In this document: in pieces, positions 11,399 to 22,980 of the stretch | How the letters are laid out: each line of letters starts with the position of its first letter | Position numbering within the stretch: the first letter of the stretch is position 1 | Source: Venturia oleaginea | Taxonomy: Eukaryota; Ascomycota; Dothideomycetes; Venturiales; Venturiaceae | Length of the DNA stretch: 64,000 bases | Direction: 5' to 3' | Assembly (NCBI GenBank): GCA_013176395.1 | Contig: JABMLP010000006.1 | Location: 1,798,001 to 1,862,000 of the forward strand | The notes under the pieces: model-generated | Database searches by the model: none | Seen by the model: only the letters and a program-made list of their open reading frames with translations | What the model was told of the DNA's origin: nothing | Position numbers and translations under genes: made by a program

Positions 11399-12365
11399 TC
11401 ACGGAATGCTCAAATCTTCAGGCATGTAGAAACCTTTTAACTTGAAGTCTCTTCGCATGTGCTCCGTCGCCGCGTCAACCTTGTTGCGCTGGATGTGCAA
11501 TAGACCTAGTTGGAGCTCGCGGGGCAATGGTCTCGTTGTCTTTGGTTCGGAATATTCTGGGACGAAATCTTGGTCGTCGGAACTATGTTTTGTTAGCATA
11601 GCCTATCTTTGATGACTGGAATCCTCTAGTAGATCCATGAACGAGATCCAGAATTCTTACTTTCGCTGAGAGCCCTCGGGCGTGCTGTCATTTTCTGCAG
11701 ACAAAGAATAACGCGTTACTGACGGTGTGTGATCTGCTAAAGGGTACCGCGCATCTCCGACAACCTCAGGCGTAATCTTGAAGTATTTGGAATTATCATG
11801 TTTGAGTGGCTTACTGCCTACGAGGACGAGTAGCAAGCGTGGTTGTATGGCACGAACAATAATGTTCGAACCCTCGCTCTCGATGGTCAAGGTCTCGAGC
11901 TGACCCGGTTTCAACACATCACTCAAAGAGAGATCAGTAGTCTCTGTTATCGTCTGTTTGTTCTGTTGCGCGGCTTCTCTCCATAGTATAGAAATGAGTG
12001 CGGCTTGGTCTCGAAGCTCTTTGATGTCCGAAGGGCCTGTATAAGCTAGCAGTGTCGCGTTGGGTGACATGACACTGTGATGAGTCAGTGATTGTAGTAC
12101 TGTTCGCAGCCTGATAATCGCCATCAGATGGAGAGGGTTAATGGACATTTCGACCAATCTCAAAGAACGATTAAAAGCTCTGGTCAATCTAAGTGGGCTC
12201 AACGGCCAGAATCATTGTTAATCGATCCGAGTGAGTCCGTGTTCGCGATCTTCCACACCAAGGCCTCTAATCAATGCTTTTGAACTATACTTACATCCAT
12301 TTTGGGAACAGCTTCGGGTGCACGTTCTCCGTCAACAGCTCCGTCAGCTTCTTTGAGTTTAACAT
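11399..12365 (-). CDS. Roadblock/LC7-like (LAMTOR2-type) protein
   Basis: Three exons (12365-12295, 12179-11661, 11582-11399) encode about 257 aa. Donors are GTAAGT and GTAAGA; the second intron has a GCTAAC branch site and a CATAG acceptor. The N terminus MLNSKKLTELLTENV followed by VMSPNATLLAYTGPSDIKELRDQAALISILWRE has the helix, then the two-strand LL-x-G pattern of roadblock/LC7 domains such as LAMTOR2, a scaffold of Rag-TORC1 signalling on the vacuole. The remaining part holds IQPRLLLVLVGSKPL (third-strand-like) and an extra C-terminal helix. Family fit is moderate; the first acceptor (12180) is chosen from reading frame. It diverges from glyoxalase I across a shared 466-bp promoter. Confidence 0.6.
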
Positions 12366-12831
12366 GCCGATGTTATCTTCTTTTCTCGATCCGAACTTCG
12401 TCTCCAAGGGCCGTTTCCAAGGTTTTGTCTGTCTCCAAGTGATTTAGACCGTGTTGGTATTCGTATGCTTGTTATGTGATTGGGTAGCTTATGTTGTTGA
12501 TAGGCGGGCCGTTGCTTTGAAGTTCGAGTCGTCGTGTTGGTTCCCAGCTTTGAATCGATCTTTTGACAACAACCGTGCCCTGCTGTCCTTCATTCACGTG
12601 TGGCCAACTTGAACCATCGCAGTCGCGATACTTCTCCGCCTCACTTCTATCTTCGGTGTTCAATTGTTTTGATGTCTCGTATCCTACCATGACCCGGAAA
12701 TTCACATCCGCATGCTTGCAATGGCAGAATCCGAGATGGTGGATGAATGAAGACGTCATGCTCAAATATCCCCAGCCGCTATGGATTCCTGCGTCCTTTC
12801 GTCCAGCGAGGACTTTACAACCACCACCTGA
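12366..12831. promoter_or_regulatory. Divergent promoter region
   Basis: These 466 bp separate the ATG of the roadblock-like gene (minus) from the first ATG of glyoxalase I (plus), so both promoters must share this stretch. An open frame across it on each strand shows no family features and is probably chance. Confidence 0.45.
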
Positions 12832-13960
12832 ATGCTTCGAACTCCTCATACATTAGCCAGGCTCACCCATTCAGCCAAACACTTGTTACCACCCGCTGTT
12901 CCCAGAGCCCACATTGCTACTGCTACACACGCGACAATGACTTCGACCGACCCCACCCAGTACAAGCTCAACCACACCATGTCCGTTAATCCCTCATCCG
13001 GCTCAAGGCAATCGAACAGCTACTGATAATAACAGGCTGCGGGTGAAGGATCCGAAACTCAGTGTCGAGTTCTACGAGTTCCTTGGCATGAAAGTCATCA
13101 ACAAAATTCCGAACCCCGACGCCAAATTTGACCTCTACTTTCTAGCCTACGACAGTCCAAAGGCCGTGTCTTCTGGCCATCACTGGACCGATCGCGAGGG
13201 TCTCATTGAGCTTACCCATAATCACGGCACCGAGAACGATCCAGAGTACAAGATTACGAATGGCAACACTGAGCCTCACAAAGGTTTTGGCCACGTCGCT
13301 ATCTCTGTCGATAATATCCAGGCTGCTTGCCAGAGACTTGAGGATGCAGGATACAAATTCCAGAAGAGACTCTCCGATGGACGCATGAGGAGCATCGCCT
13401 TTGCATTGGATCCTGACGGCTACTGGGTCGAGATAATCTGCCAGAAGCCTGTCGAGACGACCGAGAATGTCAAAGAGACGGATCCCCAGACGTATCGCAT
13501 GAACCACTCCATGATCCGTATCAAAGACGCCGAGAAGTCATTATCGTTCTACAAGGATATCATGGGCATGAAGTTGAAGAGAACATCGGAGAACAAGGGC
13601 GCAGAGTTCAACCTATACTTCCTTGGATACGGCCCAGATGCAGACGAGAAATCACCAAATGGTGTGAATCCTGTCGCTGACCAGGAAGGCATCCTGGAAT
13701 TGACCTACAACTACGGCACAGAAAAGGACGCGAACTTCAAATACCACGACGGCAACGCTGAACCACAAGGCTTCGGTCACATCTGCATCTCAGTTGACAA
13801 CATAGACGCAGCCTGCGCTCGCTTTGAGGAAAAGAAGGTCAACTGGAAGAAGCGCCTGACTGACGGCAGGATGAAGGATATTGCCTTCGTTCTCGACCCC
13901 GATGGATACTGGATTGAAGTTGTGCAGAACGAGCGTGTCAAGAAGAGAGTTGAATGGTAA
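12832..13960 (+). CDS. GLO1: Glyoxalase I (lactoylglutathione lyase)
   Basis: The enzyme turns the hemithioacetal of methylglyoxal and glutathione into S-lactoylglutathione. Exons 12832-12980 and 13036-13960 give 357 aa from the first ATG or 322 aa from the in-frame ATG at 12937. The donor is the less common GTCCGT; splicing creates NHTMLRVKDP. Two tandem VOC domains are visible, as in yeast Glo1, each with metal-site residues: His in NHTM, Glu in LIELTHNHGTE, His in GFGHVAISV, Glu in VEIICQ; and NHSM, ILELTYNYGTE, GFGHICISV, IEVVQN in the second. The 35-residue extension before the second Met is Arg/His/Ala-rich without acidic residues, so it may target a mitochondrial form. Confidence 0.95.
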
Positions 13961-14446
13961 ATGCGCTCTGTCATGTTCTGACCTCCCCATGGTGGTTGCA
14001 GCATAGGAATAACCAACTGTGCAAAGTAGCAACAGCAATACTGGTTTAAAAGAATGACATGTTTCTACTAACAGTACAGAACCTGTATACCAGTCGTCTT
14101 CCAACTATTACATCCCTCTTCGGCTGGCGCGGAGAAAGCTCAAACAAAAGGTGACGACGTAATATGATGATCCGACTGTGGGGTGCTGGCATGAGTGCGG
14201 GGAAGAATTACACCCGTTCACAGCTGACAAGGAAGCAGGGCATAGCCGAACCAATTAGTATCTAGGCAAGCTGTTCAAATCACCTCAAACTATTGTATCT
14301 CCGGAGAGAGATCTCCGATCGCGGATGTAGTAGATCGTCTGACGCAACAAAACTTCTTCGTGTCTGCTTCTTTCCCTTCCCTTGCTTCAGACTTTATTCT
14401 TCCTCCTTCTCGTCTCTGTACTCCCTCGCTAGCTCTGTTTGCAATT

Positions 14447-16559
14447 ATGGGTGTCCCAGTTTCCAATGGCACAAGGCCCAAGGTCCTCATCCCTGAGAAG
14501 GTTTCTCCAGACGGTCTTGCCCTACTCAAAAAATCTCTTGATATCGACGAGCGCAAAGGACTGAAGCCAGAGGAGTTGATCGCTATCATTCCTGAGTATG
14601 AAGCGCTTATTGTGAGGTCAGAAACCAAAGTTACAGCCGAATTATTGAAGGCAGCGAAGAAATTGAAGGTCGTGGCAAGAGCTGGCGTTGGTGTAGACAA
14701 CGTCGATGTTAGTGCGGCGACGAAACTGGGCGTGATTGTGGTCAATTCGCCTGCTGGAACATCAATGCTGCTGCTGAGCATACCGTAGCATGTCAGTTTC
14801 ATTGAAGACTAGGCGGCAGAATTACTGACAGAATTCAGTGATGATGTCTGTGGCTAGGAACGTCGCAGAAGGTTGCTCAAGTCTCAAAGCAGGAATGTGG
14901 GAGCGAAGTCAATTTACTGGTATCGAATTGAAGGGCAAGATGTTGGGAATTGTAGGCGCAGGCAAAGGTCAAAAATATAAGCACCCCATGACGACCAGCG
15001 TACAGACCATCATCTAACAATGAGAATAGTTGGCCTCACGGTAGCCCGCATAGCCAACGGCTTCGGCATGAACCTAATAGCCTACGACCCTTACGCGAAT
15101 CCGTCCCTCTGCGCCGCCGCCTCCGTAACATTAAAACCCACAATGGACGACCTCTTCGCCGAATCAGACTTTTTGACAATCCACACCCCCATGATTGCAA
15201 GCACGAAAGGCATGATCGGTCTTTCGGAACTCTCAAAAATGAAGCCCACAGCCCGGATCCTCAATGTCGCCCGCGGCGGCATCATTGACGAAGCAGGTTT
15301 ACTCGAAGCCCTTGAAACAGGAAAAATTGCCGGTGCAGGCATAGACGTATTCACCTCTGAGCCACCGACGCCAGACTCTACAGCAGCGAGACTGATCGCG
15401 CATCCCAAATGCGTTGCTACGCCACATCTTGGTGCTTCGACAAGGGAAGCACAGGAGAATGTCTCGATAGACGTCTGCGAACAGGTCGTCATGATCCTGG
15501 AAGGTCAGCTCCCTCGTTCCGCGGTTAACGCTCCCATTATCCTCCCCGAAGAGTTCAGAACTCTGATGCCCTTTGTCCAACTTGTTGAACGCATGGGGAG
15601 CCTATACACTCAGCATTATGGGAGTAATTTGAGGGCTGGTGGTAAGGACTTTAGGACGACATTTGATGTTACTTATGAGGGGAGTTTGGCCGGATTGAAC
15701 ACGACGAAACCACTTTTTGCGGCGCTAGTTAAGGGGCTCCTAGGCCCGATCTCGAGTAGTCAGGATGTAAATGTTACTTTGGTCAATGCAGAGCTGGTTG
15801 CTAAGGAGAGAGGGATACTTATCAACGAGCAACGAAGTCGGGAAGCCGCCGAGGAAGCAGGATTTTCGTCGTTTGTAACCCTCCGCGCTAGACCTGCTCG
15901 TAATCCTTCGCAACCCCCTGCAGGAACACCGCACTCGAACAACGCTTCGGCCAAGGACTTGCCCGCCTCCCATATCCGCGATCAAGTCATTCAAGGCTAC
16001 GTCTCACAGGATACGCCCTATATCTCCCGCTTGGGTCGTTTCCGCGCTGATTTCGTCCTTGATGGCAATCTACTTATCTGTCGTAACTTCGACAAGCCGG
16101 GTAAGATTGGGTATGTAGGTGGGCTTTTGGGACGCAGTGAGGTAAATGTGCATTTTATGAGCGTAGCGCCATTGGAGTTTGGAGCGCCTGGCCAGGGAGG
16201 CAATGAGGCGTTGATGATTTTGAAGGTATGTTTCGATAACGCCTGTTTTTTGCCTGATGGGAGAGGGATGAGTTGTCTTAATCGAGATCGTTATTGGTAT
16301 GATTTCTGGTGATTTGCAAGATCAGGCTTGCCAGAAATATATCGCTATCGATGTCGAGTCGATACACTTCAAAGGTGACAAACTCGTTCGGATGTTGCTG
16401 GGTATGGGAGAGCGGTGGACTGACAGTACCATTGTGGGTTGATATTGAGTATCATGCTAATGTCCTGGGATTTAGGTCGAGCCGGCGCCTGAGAAGGAGG
16501 TTCTTGAGAAGTTGATTGGAGAGGATGGGGTTTTGGAGGCTAGTTTGGTTACTTTGTAG
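14447..16559 (+). CDS. D-3-phosphoglycerate dehydrogenase, with a 1-nt frameshift
   Basis: The enzyme oxidises 3-phosphoglycerate to 3-phosphohydroxypyruvate, the first step of serine synthesis. Exons read as 14447-14791, 14839-14967, 15030-16225 and 16476-16559. Visible marks are ARAGVGVDNVD, the Rossmann loop GAGKVGLTVARI, RGGIIDE, the catalytic His in TPHLGAST, and a C-terminal ACT-type end (NEALMILKVEPAPEKEV...ASLVTL). Exon 1 is out of frame by one base: at 14756-14760 the DNA reads GGAAC where GGAAAC is needed to give SPAGNINAAAEHTVAL; without it a TAG follows at 14786. Everything else is intact, so an assembly error or a very young mutation is likely. The last intron (250 nt) is long for this genome. 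Confidence 0.88.
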
Positions 16560-18009
16560 AAATGGAACTAAACATGGCTTTGTCCTATTCGGTTCGAGTT
16601 TGAAGTTGGAGTCAGGTATGTGTATGGTAGGGAATCGATGAAGGTATAGTATTCTTCAACAAATATACCATGGGCGTGTGGTTGGTACAAGAGTTTCTTC
16701 CTGGAACAGGAACCTAAGGTATCACAGTTAGCAATTCCAGCAAAATTGTTTTAGCATCTCATCTTCGCGGTATTTGAATGGCTAGGCTCGCGATAATCTC
16801 CTGAGACCCCTGAAGAGCAAGTAAGCTTCTTGGTTTAGTGACAGGCCTAACTATCATACTGCCGGAAGATTTAGCTGAAGAATAACGCTGCTGTTGTACT
16901 ATTCTGCCCGGACACTGATCGCCATCATGGGTTTTCTCTAAAAGAACGGGCAGGGAGCGCTAGGTACGGGCTATGCTCCAGATGAGTGGACATTTGCCGA
17001 GAAGGAGGCCGCCGAACTCGCCTAATACAATTGATCAAGATGACAATCCCAAGTCCACAAAAAAGGATCATGTGTGGTATAATCACTATCAGCGGTTCGG
17101 CTGGTTATCAGACTGTGGACTTCCGGGAAAGCATCAAAGAAATGAGTGAAGACAGGAGTGCCGGGGTTGAGAAGACAATTGGTTCGATGATTACCATTGA
17201 TAAGGCTGTGGAGAAAGGCTTCGAGGCGCTATTGAACGACATGAATAAGTATCTTGACCCGCGCCGATAGTGTTTTACTATGTTAATAGCTAGGGTGAAA
17301 TATAACCTCGAGAAGCTGCTACAGAAGCTATTTGTAGTATACTATCGGCCATACGATGCCCTCAAACGCCTTAGCTGCAGGGCGTTATGAACAATACATA
17401 ACAGTATCAGCGACAAGGTGAATTGAGTAATCTCATATTAACGAAACTCTTATATTACAACAGATCTCGGCAGAAACACAGTTTTGAGCTAAACGGACTG
17501 ACCCTCAGCCTTGAAATTCCTCGCTTGTCAAACAGATCCGAATGTAGCTTCTTGGCGCTTGGGTTTCTCTCGAATTCAGGTCCCAAACTTGTGGGAATGA
17601 AGGGGCACTTCGAATAGTGAAAAGCTCTGAGACGAATAAGGTCAATTTTGCCCCGCCATCTACAATACTCGGCCGGGTAACTCGCTCACCTTGATTGCTT
17701 CGACTCCATTTTACGGCTTGAAACTTCGGTAAGCTAGCACTCCAACTACATTACATTCGTCTGCCTTCCAGGGTGACTCTTTCATACATCTCGATTGCCA
17801 CAGTGAGTCATATCATTCTCTGCAGACGCGCGATAAAATCGAGATGGTCGAATTGCGGGGCAGTGACACGATGCCGAGACCGCTGATCGAACAGATCGAG
17901 ACACCGCATTTGAATCCGAATAAGGCAAGAGCGAGTGATGAAATGTCCTGGGGCCTACTACTTTAGTTTTCTGTTATTGTCCTCTATCCTCCTCCTTCGA
18001 CAATTCAAA
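16560..18009. other. Intergenic, no supported gene
   Basis: About 1.45 kb between the dehydrogenase and the ABC-F gene. A 94-codon open frame at 16986-17270 has no recognisable domain, and a neighbouring frame also shows protein-like sequence, so it may be a decayed fragment. The last part holds the ABC-F promoter and 5' leader. Confidence 0.4.
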
Positions 18010-20425
18010 ATGGTCAAACCAACTTTCCCATCTCTTTCTTCAAAAGCCCAAAAGACTCTCTCCCGAAATGAAGATGATGCGCTACAGATAACAGCCCAGC
18101 AATCTCGTTTCCACCTCGATGCCCTGAACCTCACAACACCAACAACAAGCGAGATCCTCATCAAGAACCTGTCGTTATCGATTGGGAAAAAAGACATCTT
18201 GAGCAATGCTGAACTTCTTCTGAAGGAAGGACGGCATTATGTTCTCGTTGGACGAAATGGTGTGGGTAAGAGTACGCTTTTAAAATCGCTGGCTGAGGGG
18301 AGGGTACCAGGGGTAAGTTGGGGAATAAGGATTCTATTACTGGGACAGACCAGGGGATCAAGTCTAGAAGAGAACCTTGTCGGTGTTTCGGTTCGTGACG
18401 AAACGGTCCTCGAGCACGTTGTGAGGAGTGATGCAGTGAGGGAGAGTCTGGTCAGGGAAGCAGAAGTTTATCGAAAGCCGTGGAGAGTCAAGGGGATTCT
18501 ACGGCGCCTGTCAAAGCGTATAGACAGATCAGTCATTTGAGGTTGCAAAAGCAGTTAGAGGAGTGGAGACAAATCGCTACGAGGAGAAGTGGGTCGAGAG
18601 GGAAAGGTGCTAGGAAAGATCTGATTGTAATGGAGGAGAAGTTTGCGGGATCGCTCGAGAGGCTGGAGGCGGATTCAGAGGGCGTAGATCCGACTGTGTT
18701 GAGTGCAGAGACGAAGGCAGCTTTTGATATGCTGTCGGAAGTGCAGTCGCAGTTGGAGATGGTGAGTGTAATTTGGAAAGAAATTGTCGTTGCTAACTGG
18801 GATAGATGAATGCTTCTGCTGCATCAGCCAAGGCCAGGACGGTATTGTCAGGGCTGGGCTTCTCGGTTGAGAAGATCGACGATTCCATGTCAAAGTTGTC
18901 TGGGGGATGGCGAACTCGTTGCGACCTTGCCTGCGCGCTGTGCCAGACTGCCCATGTGCTGTTCCTCGATGAGGTACGTAAGCTTTCGACGCCTCGAAAA
19001 GTGTAGCTAATCGAGACAGCCAACCAACTTCCTGGATCTCCCATCCATAATCTGGCTCGAAGATTACGTCAAGAACCTCGAAGGCACAACCGTCGTGGCA
19101 GTCACCCATGATCGTGGGTTCGCTGATAATATAGGCGAAGAGCTGCTCGTCCTTCGCAATCAGAAAATTGAGCGCTTCAAAGGCAACCTATCAACATACG
19201 AGAGCGAGCGGATCAAGAAGGCGAAGTGGCTGACCGACATGAAAGATGCTCAAGAGAAGCAAAAGTCTCACATGCAGCAGTCCATTGTGAATGCGCACTC
19301 GGCAGCTAAGCGTACAGGAGATGATAAGAAGCTGAAGCAGGCCGCTTCGCGGCAGAAGAAGCTGGACGAGCGAATGGGTATGCAGTTGAACGCCAAGGGC
19401 CATCGATTCAAGTTGAACCGAGATATGGGTGGGTATCACAACGTCTCTCGTGCAGGTATTGATGTGCCCGATTTTGATCCACCAGTAAAGATCAAGTTCC
19501 CAACTATTCCACCAGATCTGCGATTCCCAGGATCTTTAGTGAGCATGGAGAATATCTCTTATGCGTATCCTGCAAGCAAAGGAGGGAAAGGCCCCGAGAT
19601 ACTCAGAGACATTAGTCTCACGATTCATCCTGGCGAGAGGGTTGGTATATGCGGGTTGAATGGTAGTGGGAAGACGACGCTGGTCTCTTTAGTCATGGGA
19701 ACCAATGAACACATGTCGTGGTCGAATGCCTCGGTCAGTCTTATGCCAACGAAAGGAACCATATCGAGGCACCCCAGGGCTAAGTTCGCGCGTTCCTCGC
19801 AGAAGGTAGTGGAAGAGCTTGAAGATTATGGAAATTTGCACCCTGAGGTGAGCAGCCTGAAGCATTTGATGGATATTGCCGAAGGCCATCTCGTGGAAAA
19901 AGAAGCAAGAGCCACATTGGGCAGTCTGGGATTGCAAGGCGCAATTGCGAGTGATGTGCCTATTGCCGCTCTCTCAGGGGGCCAAAAAGTGCATCTGGCT
20001 CTCGCAAAGCTCGTATGGAGTCGGCCCCATCTGCTCGTTCTCGATGAAGTGACGTAAGTTTGTGACTATGCAACAAGAACAGGGCTTATAGTATCAGGAC
20101 ACATCTCGACGCAGATACCATTCTCGGACTCATGCTTGCCCTGAGAGACTACGGCGGAGCATTGCTGGTCGTCACCCACGATCGCTTCTTCATGCGTTGC
20201 GTGATAGAGGGGCAGAATCCGGCAAGGATTTGGCATCGGGCTAGTATGGATCAAGAAATTGATGAAGAGAGTGAGAGGGACGAGGAGAATGAGATAGGCG
20301 AGAAGAGGATAGTGTATCGTATGTTTCGTGGGCAGCTAAGGGTGCTGCAGCGTGGGATGGAGGAGTACGAAGAAATTTGTGAGAGAGCGGCGCAAAGATT
20401 GACGAGGCCGGAGGTATTGGCGTAG
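18010..20425 (+). CDS. ABC-F family ATPase (two ABC domains), with a 1-nt frameshift
   Basis: ABC-F proteins have two fused ABC domains and no membrane part; they act on ribosomes or in translation control. Exons: 18010-18761, 18806-18973, 19020-20053, 20098-20425, giving about 760 aa once one base is allowed for. Domain 1 shows GRNGVGKST, LSGGW and, across intron 2, LDE|PTNFLD; the linker is rich in Lys/Arg/Gln (KKAKWLTDMKDAQEKQKSHM). Domain 2 shows GLNGSGKTT, LSGGQ and LVLDEVTTHLDADT, then THDRFFMR. At 18467-18469 a TTT run appears one T short: adding one joins REAEV to LSKAVESQGDS, otherwise the frame ends at 18540. Which ABC-F branch it belongs to I cannot say; it is not clearly Gcn20, Arb1 or New1. 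Confidence 0.88.
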
Positions 20426-21082
20426 CAAGCGTCGTCCAATACTGAGTTCGTTGAAGGCGCAGTATTTGATTTCTGTTGTTGCTCCAAAGCTTCGGGTCTC
20501 TGACAGCTCGAGCCTACTTGCCTACCAATATCAGATTGTACTACCAACATTGAGCAGATTGCACAGCGACCGGCCATGGATACGACTAAGCCCTAGAATT
20601 GGATGGTGTCGTACCAACTGGACTGGTCGTACTCGTTGAAGCTCGAGATGGTTGGGCATCCCCCTTTCCTCCAGCGGTCGGTCCAAGGCCAATCAGTCGG
20701 GCTCAAGCACGCGTTGTTCAGGGGAAGTTCACTTGCTGGAATTACACGAGCGGTACTCTAGTTGTATATAGCATGTCGCGTCTGTGCCATCCTGGTGTAG
20801 ATTTTGCTTAATACAGAGCTTGATCATAGCATGAGCAAGGTTGACCACTATCAAGCCTCACACTTCCCCGGATCTTGGACAGGCATGGGAAGCTGAATCA
20901 GGACCGATACTAACGAGAGGCAAGCTGCTGTTCTTCTCTACATAGTACTATGGTACATGCCACACTCTGCCCCATAACAGGCTATCCCAGTCGCCTTTGG
21001 CTCTTAGTTTCCTCATAATTATGCTACACTCGGCCCAATCCCAAATCCCTCAATTGCTCACAACAACCTGGCTGAGATAGCC
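20426..21082. other. Intergenic, no gene seen
   Basis: About 0.65 kb holding the ABC-F 3' end and the promoter of the zinc-finger gene. A 70-codon open frame at 20599-20811 shows no domain. Confidence 0.5.
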
Positions 21083-22980
21083 ATGGCCGAACAGCAGGTC
21101 TCTACCCCTCAATCGAGTAACGATGCTGACCATACTGGCCCAAAAATACCAAAAGACCGTCGCTGTCCTTTCTGTCACCAACCCTTCACTTCTTCCTCCC
21201 TTGGCAGACACCTCGACTTGTACATCAAACCCAAGAACGCAAAACCGCCTGATGGAATACACAATGTCGAAGAGATTCGAAGGTTACGAGGAAACATCAC
21301 CCGCCGACAGTCCCGCGTGTCGGGTGCGAAGGAGGGCTCTTCTGCGCCTGCGCGAGACGTGAGCCCCTCTGCCGCTCCTACAACCTCAGCACAGCCCAAA
21401 AAATATGGTTCAGTCACCGAGTCTAGCAGTAACCCCCCAGGACCATCACCTTCTCCGAGCGTTGGCGGTGCCCAGGATCGCTATGAGAAGATGTTCAGCG
21501 TAAAGATAAACAGGCCAAGTTGGGAGACTACAGGCGTCATGAACGATCTGCCGCCTAGACAGGATCCGAAGCCAGATACGCGGAAAGAGTTGTCGAGACA
21601 TACACTGCTTAAGGCCGACTCGGAACAGAGGCAACGCATTGCCGACGAGTTGGATACTGGCCGGGCAGCAGAGCTTGCGCTGCGAGAAGTCCTGGCCAGT
21701 ATACGAGACGCAAAGTATGGTATACGCTTCCTGGACCGATTCCGAATGCTAACCCTTCACGAAGCGCCCAGCAGACTGCCCGTGGTATATTCGATTTCGA
21801 TTTCTTTGCCTGCAGCTTTCCAACCCTGTGTCTCAGACTGCTACCCGCTCCTCCCACCATCCACTCTCCTACACCTTTTGCTACCAACGAATCCTGGTCC
21901 TTCGATCCTCCTGCAGACCAGCAATACGATGCCTTGCACGTCAAAATCCAAGAGTATGGCAAGGCATTCCTACGCCAGTCGCAGGCTAGGCACCAGAACT
22001 TTGGCGCAACAACGAATGTGGCCAAAGCTATGGATTTGCACAAATTCTTCCTACATGCTTCTGATGCGTATAGTTATTGGAACTCGCTAGATCCCAGCCA
22101 GAAGCAACAGACATGGCAGCAAGAGATATTGAGATCGTTCGCGCGGGCTGAAGAGGCCCGCAAGGAAGCGCAGGCTACAATCGACTCTCTACGGCGGCAG
22201 ATCGATCAGCTTAGTCTACAATTAGACAAGGGAGCGCCGAATTGGAATGGATTTGGATCATCGCAGAATCCGCTGGGACATTCCCCATACGCTGCGCTCA
22301 CTTCTATAAAGTGTTCAGATGACCTCATAAAAGAGCTGTGCAGGCAGGGGGTTGACTTCAGGAATTGGGACTACGAGCGACTAGTAGACAAATGGAAACC
22401 CGTGGCACGAGAAGAGCGAAGGCCGGTAAATGGACTCAGCGGACAGAGATCACTTTCGGAAGCGTCACGACCACGCAATGCGAGCAATCCTGCCAATCAG
22501 CAAAGACCAAATGGGCTACCTGCGAATCCCTACTCTCGTTCAACAAGTATCGCCACCACGGCACCACCTACACGAACCAGCTCGATGGACTCCCAGTACC
22601 GGGATGAAGACGCAGAAGGCGAAGAAGACGATGGTGAAATTGACAATGCGACCCCATCAGCGCAACTTCGCGTAGACATCCACCAGCAACAGCATCTTCA
22701 GCATAATCACCTGTCGCAAGTACAGAGTCCACATACTCTGCACCAACAGTCCAACAACTTCCAGTCTCCGAACCAAATAACCAATGCCTTTCATTCGCCC
22801 ATCAATCAAGTGAGTCCCAATCAACAACAAATTTACGGTTGGTCTGGTCAAGCCGTATTGGCGAATCAGGGTGTCAAAAACTTGCCGCCTGGACCGAATG
22901 ATTGGAGGAGAGAGTTTAATCATGCCGCTATGGAGGGCATTGAGGGGCCGGCTGGGATGCGAAGAAATCAAGGTCCCTGA
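21083..22980 (+). CDS. Conserved fungal protein with N-terminal C2HC-type zinc finger
   Basis: Exons 21083-21714 and 21765-22980 encode 615 aa. The 50-nt intron has a TGCTAAC branch site; splicing moves the frame from DAKYG to AQQTARGIFDFDFF, which continues into the downstream frame. The N terminus holds CPFCHQPFTSSSLGRHLDLYI, a compact Cys-Cys-His finger with an odd fourth position (Tyr/Lys where Cys/His is usual), then KPPDGIHNVEEIRRLRG. The middle is Pro/Ser-rich; residues around 280-360 form a helical block (FLRQSQARHQNFGATTNVAKA, then a coiled-coil-like EEARKEAQATIDSLRRQIDQL). The C terminus is Gln/Asn-rich and probably disordered. The layout recalls uncharacterised fungal proteins; function unknown. 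Confidence 0.85.

Noticed and set aside
14163..14226. ATGATGA and CTGA boxes between glyoxalase I and the dehydrogenase
   Set aside because: No closing stem and no recognisable rRNA guide; likely chance.
16226..16475. snoRNA inside the 250-nt last intron of the dehydrogenase
   Set aside because: Only a poor C box (ATGATTT) is present; the short flanking pairing is not convincing.
16986..17270. 94-codon open frame as a gene
   Set aside because: No domain, no splice partners, and the overlapping frame looks equally protein-like.
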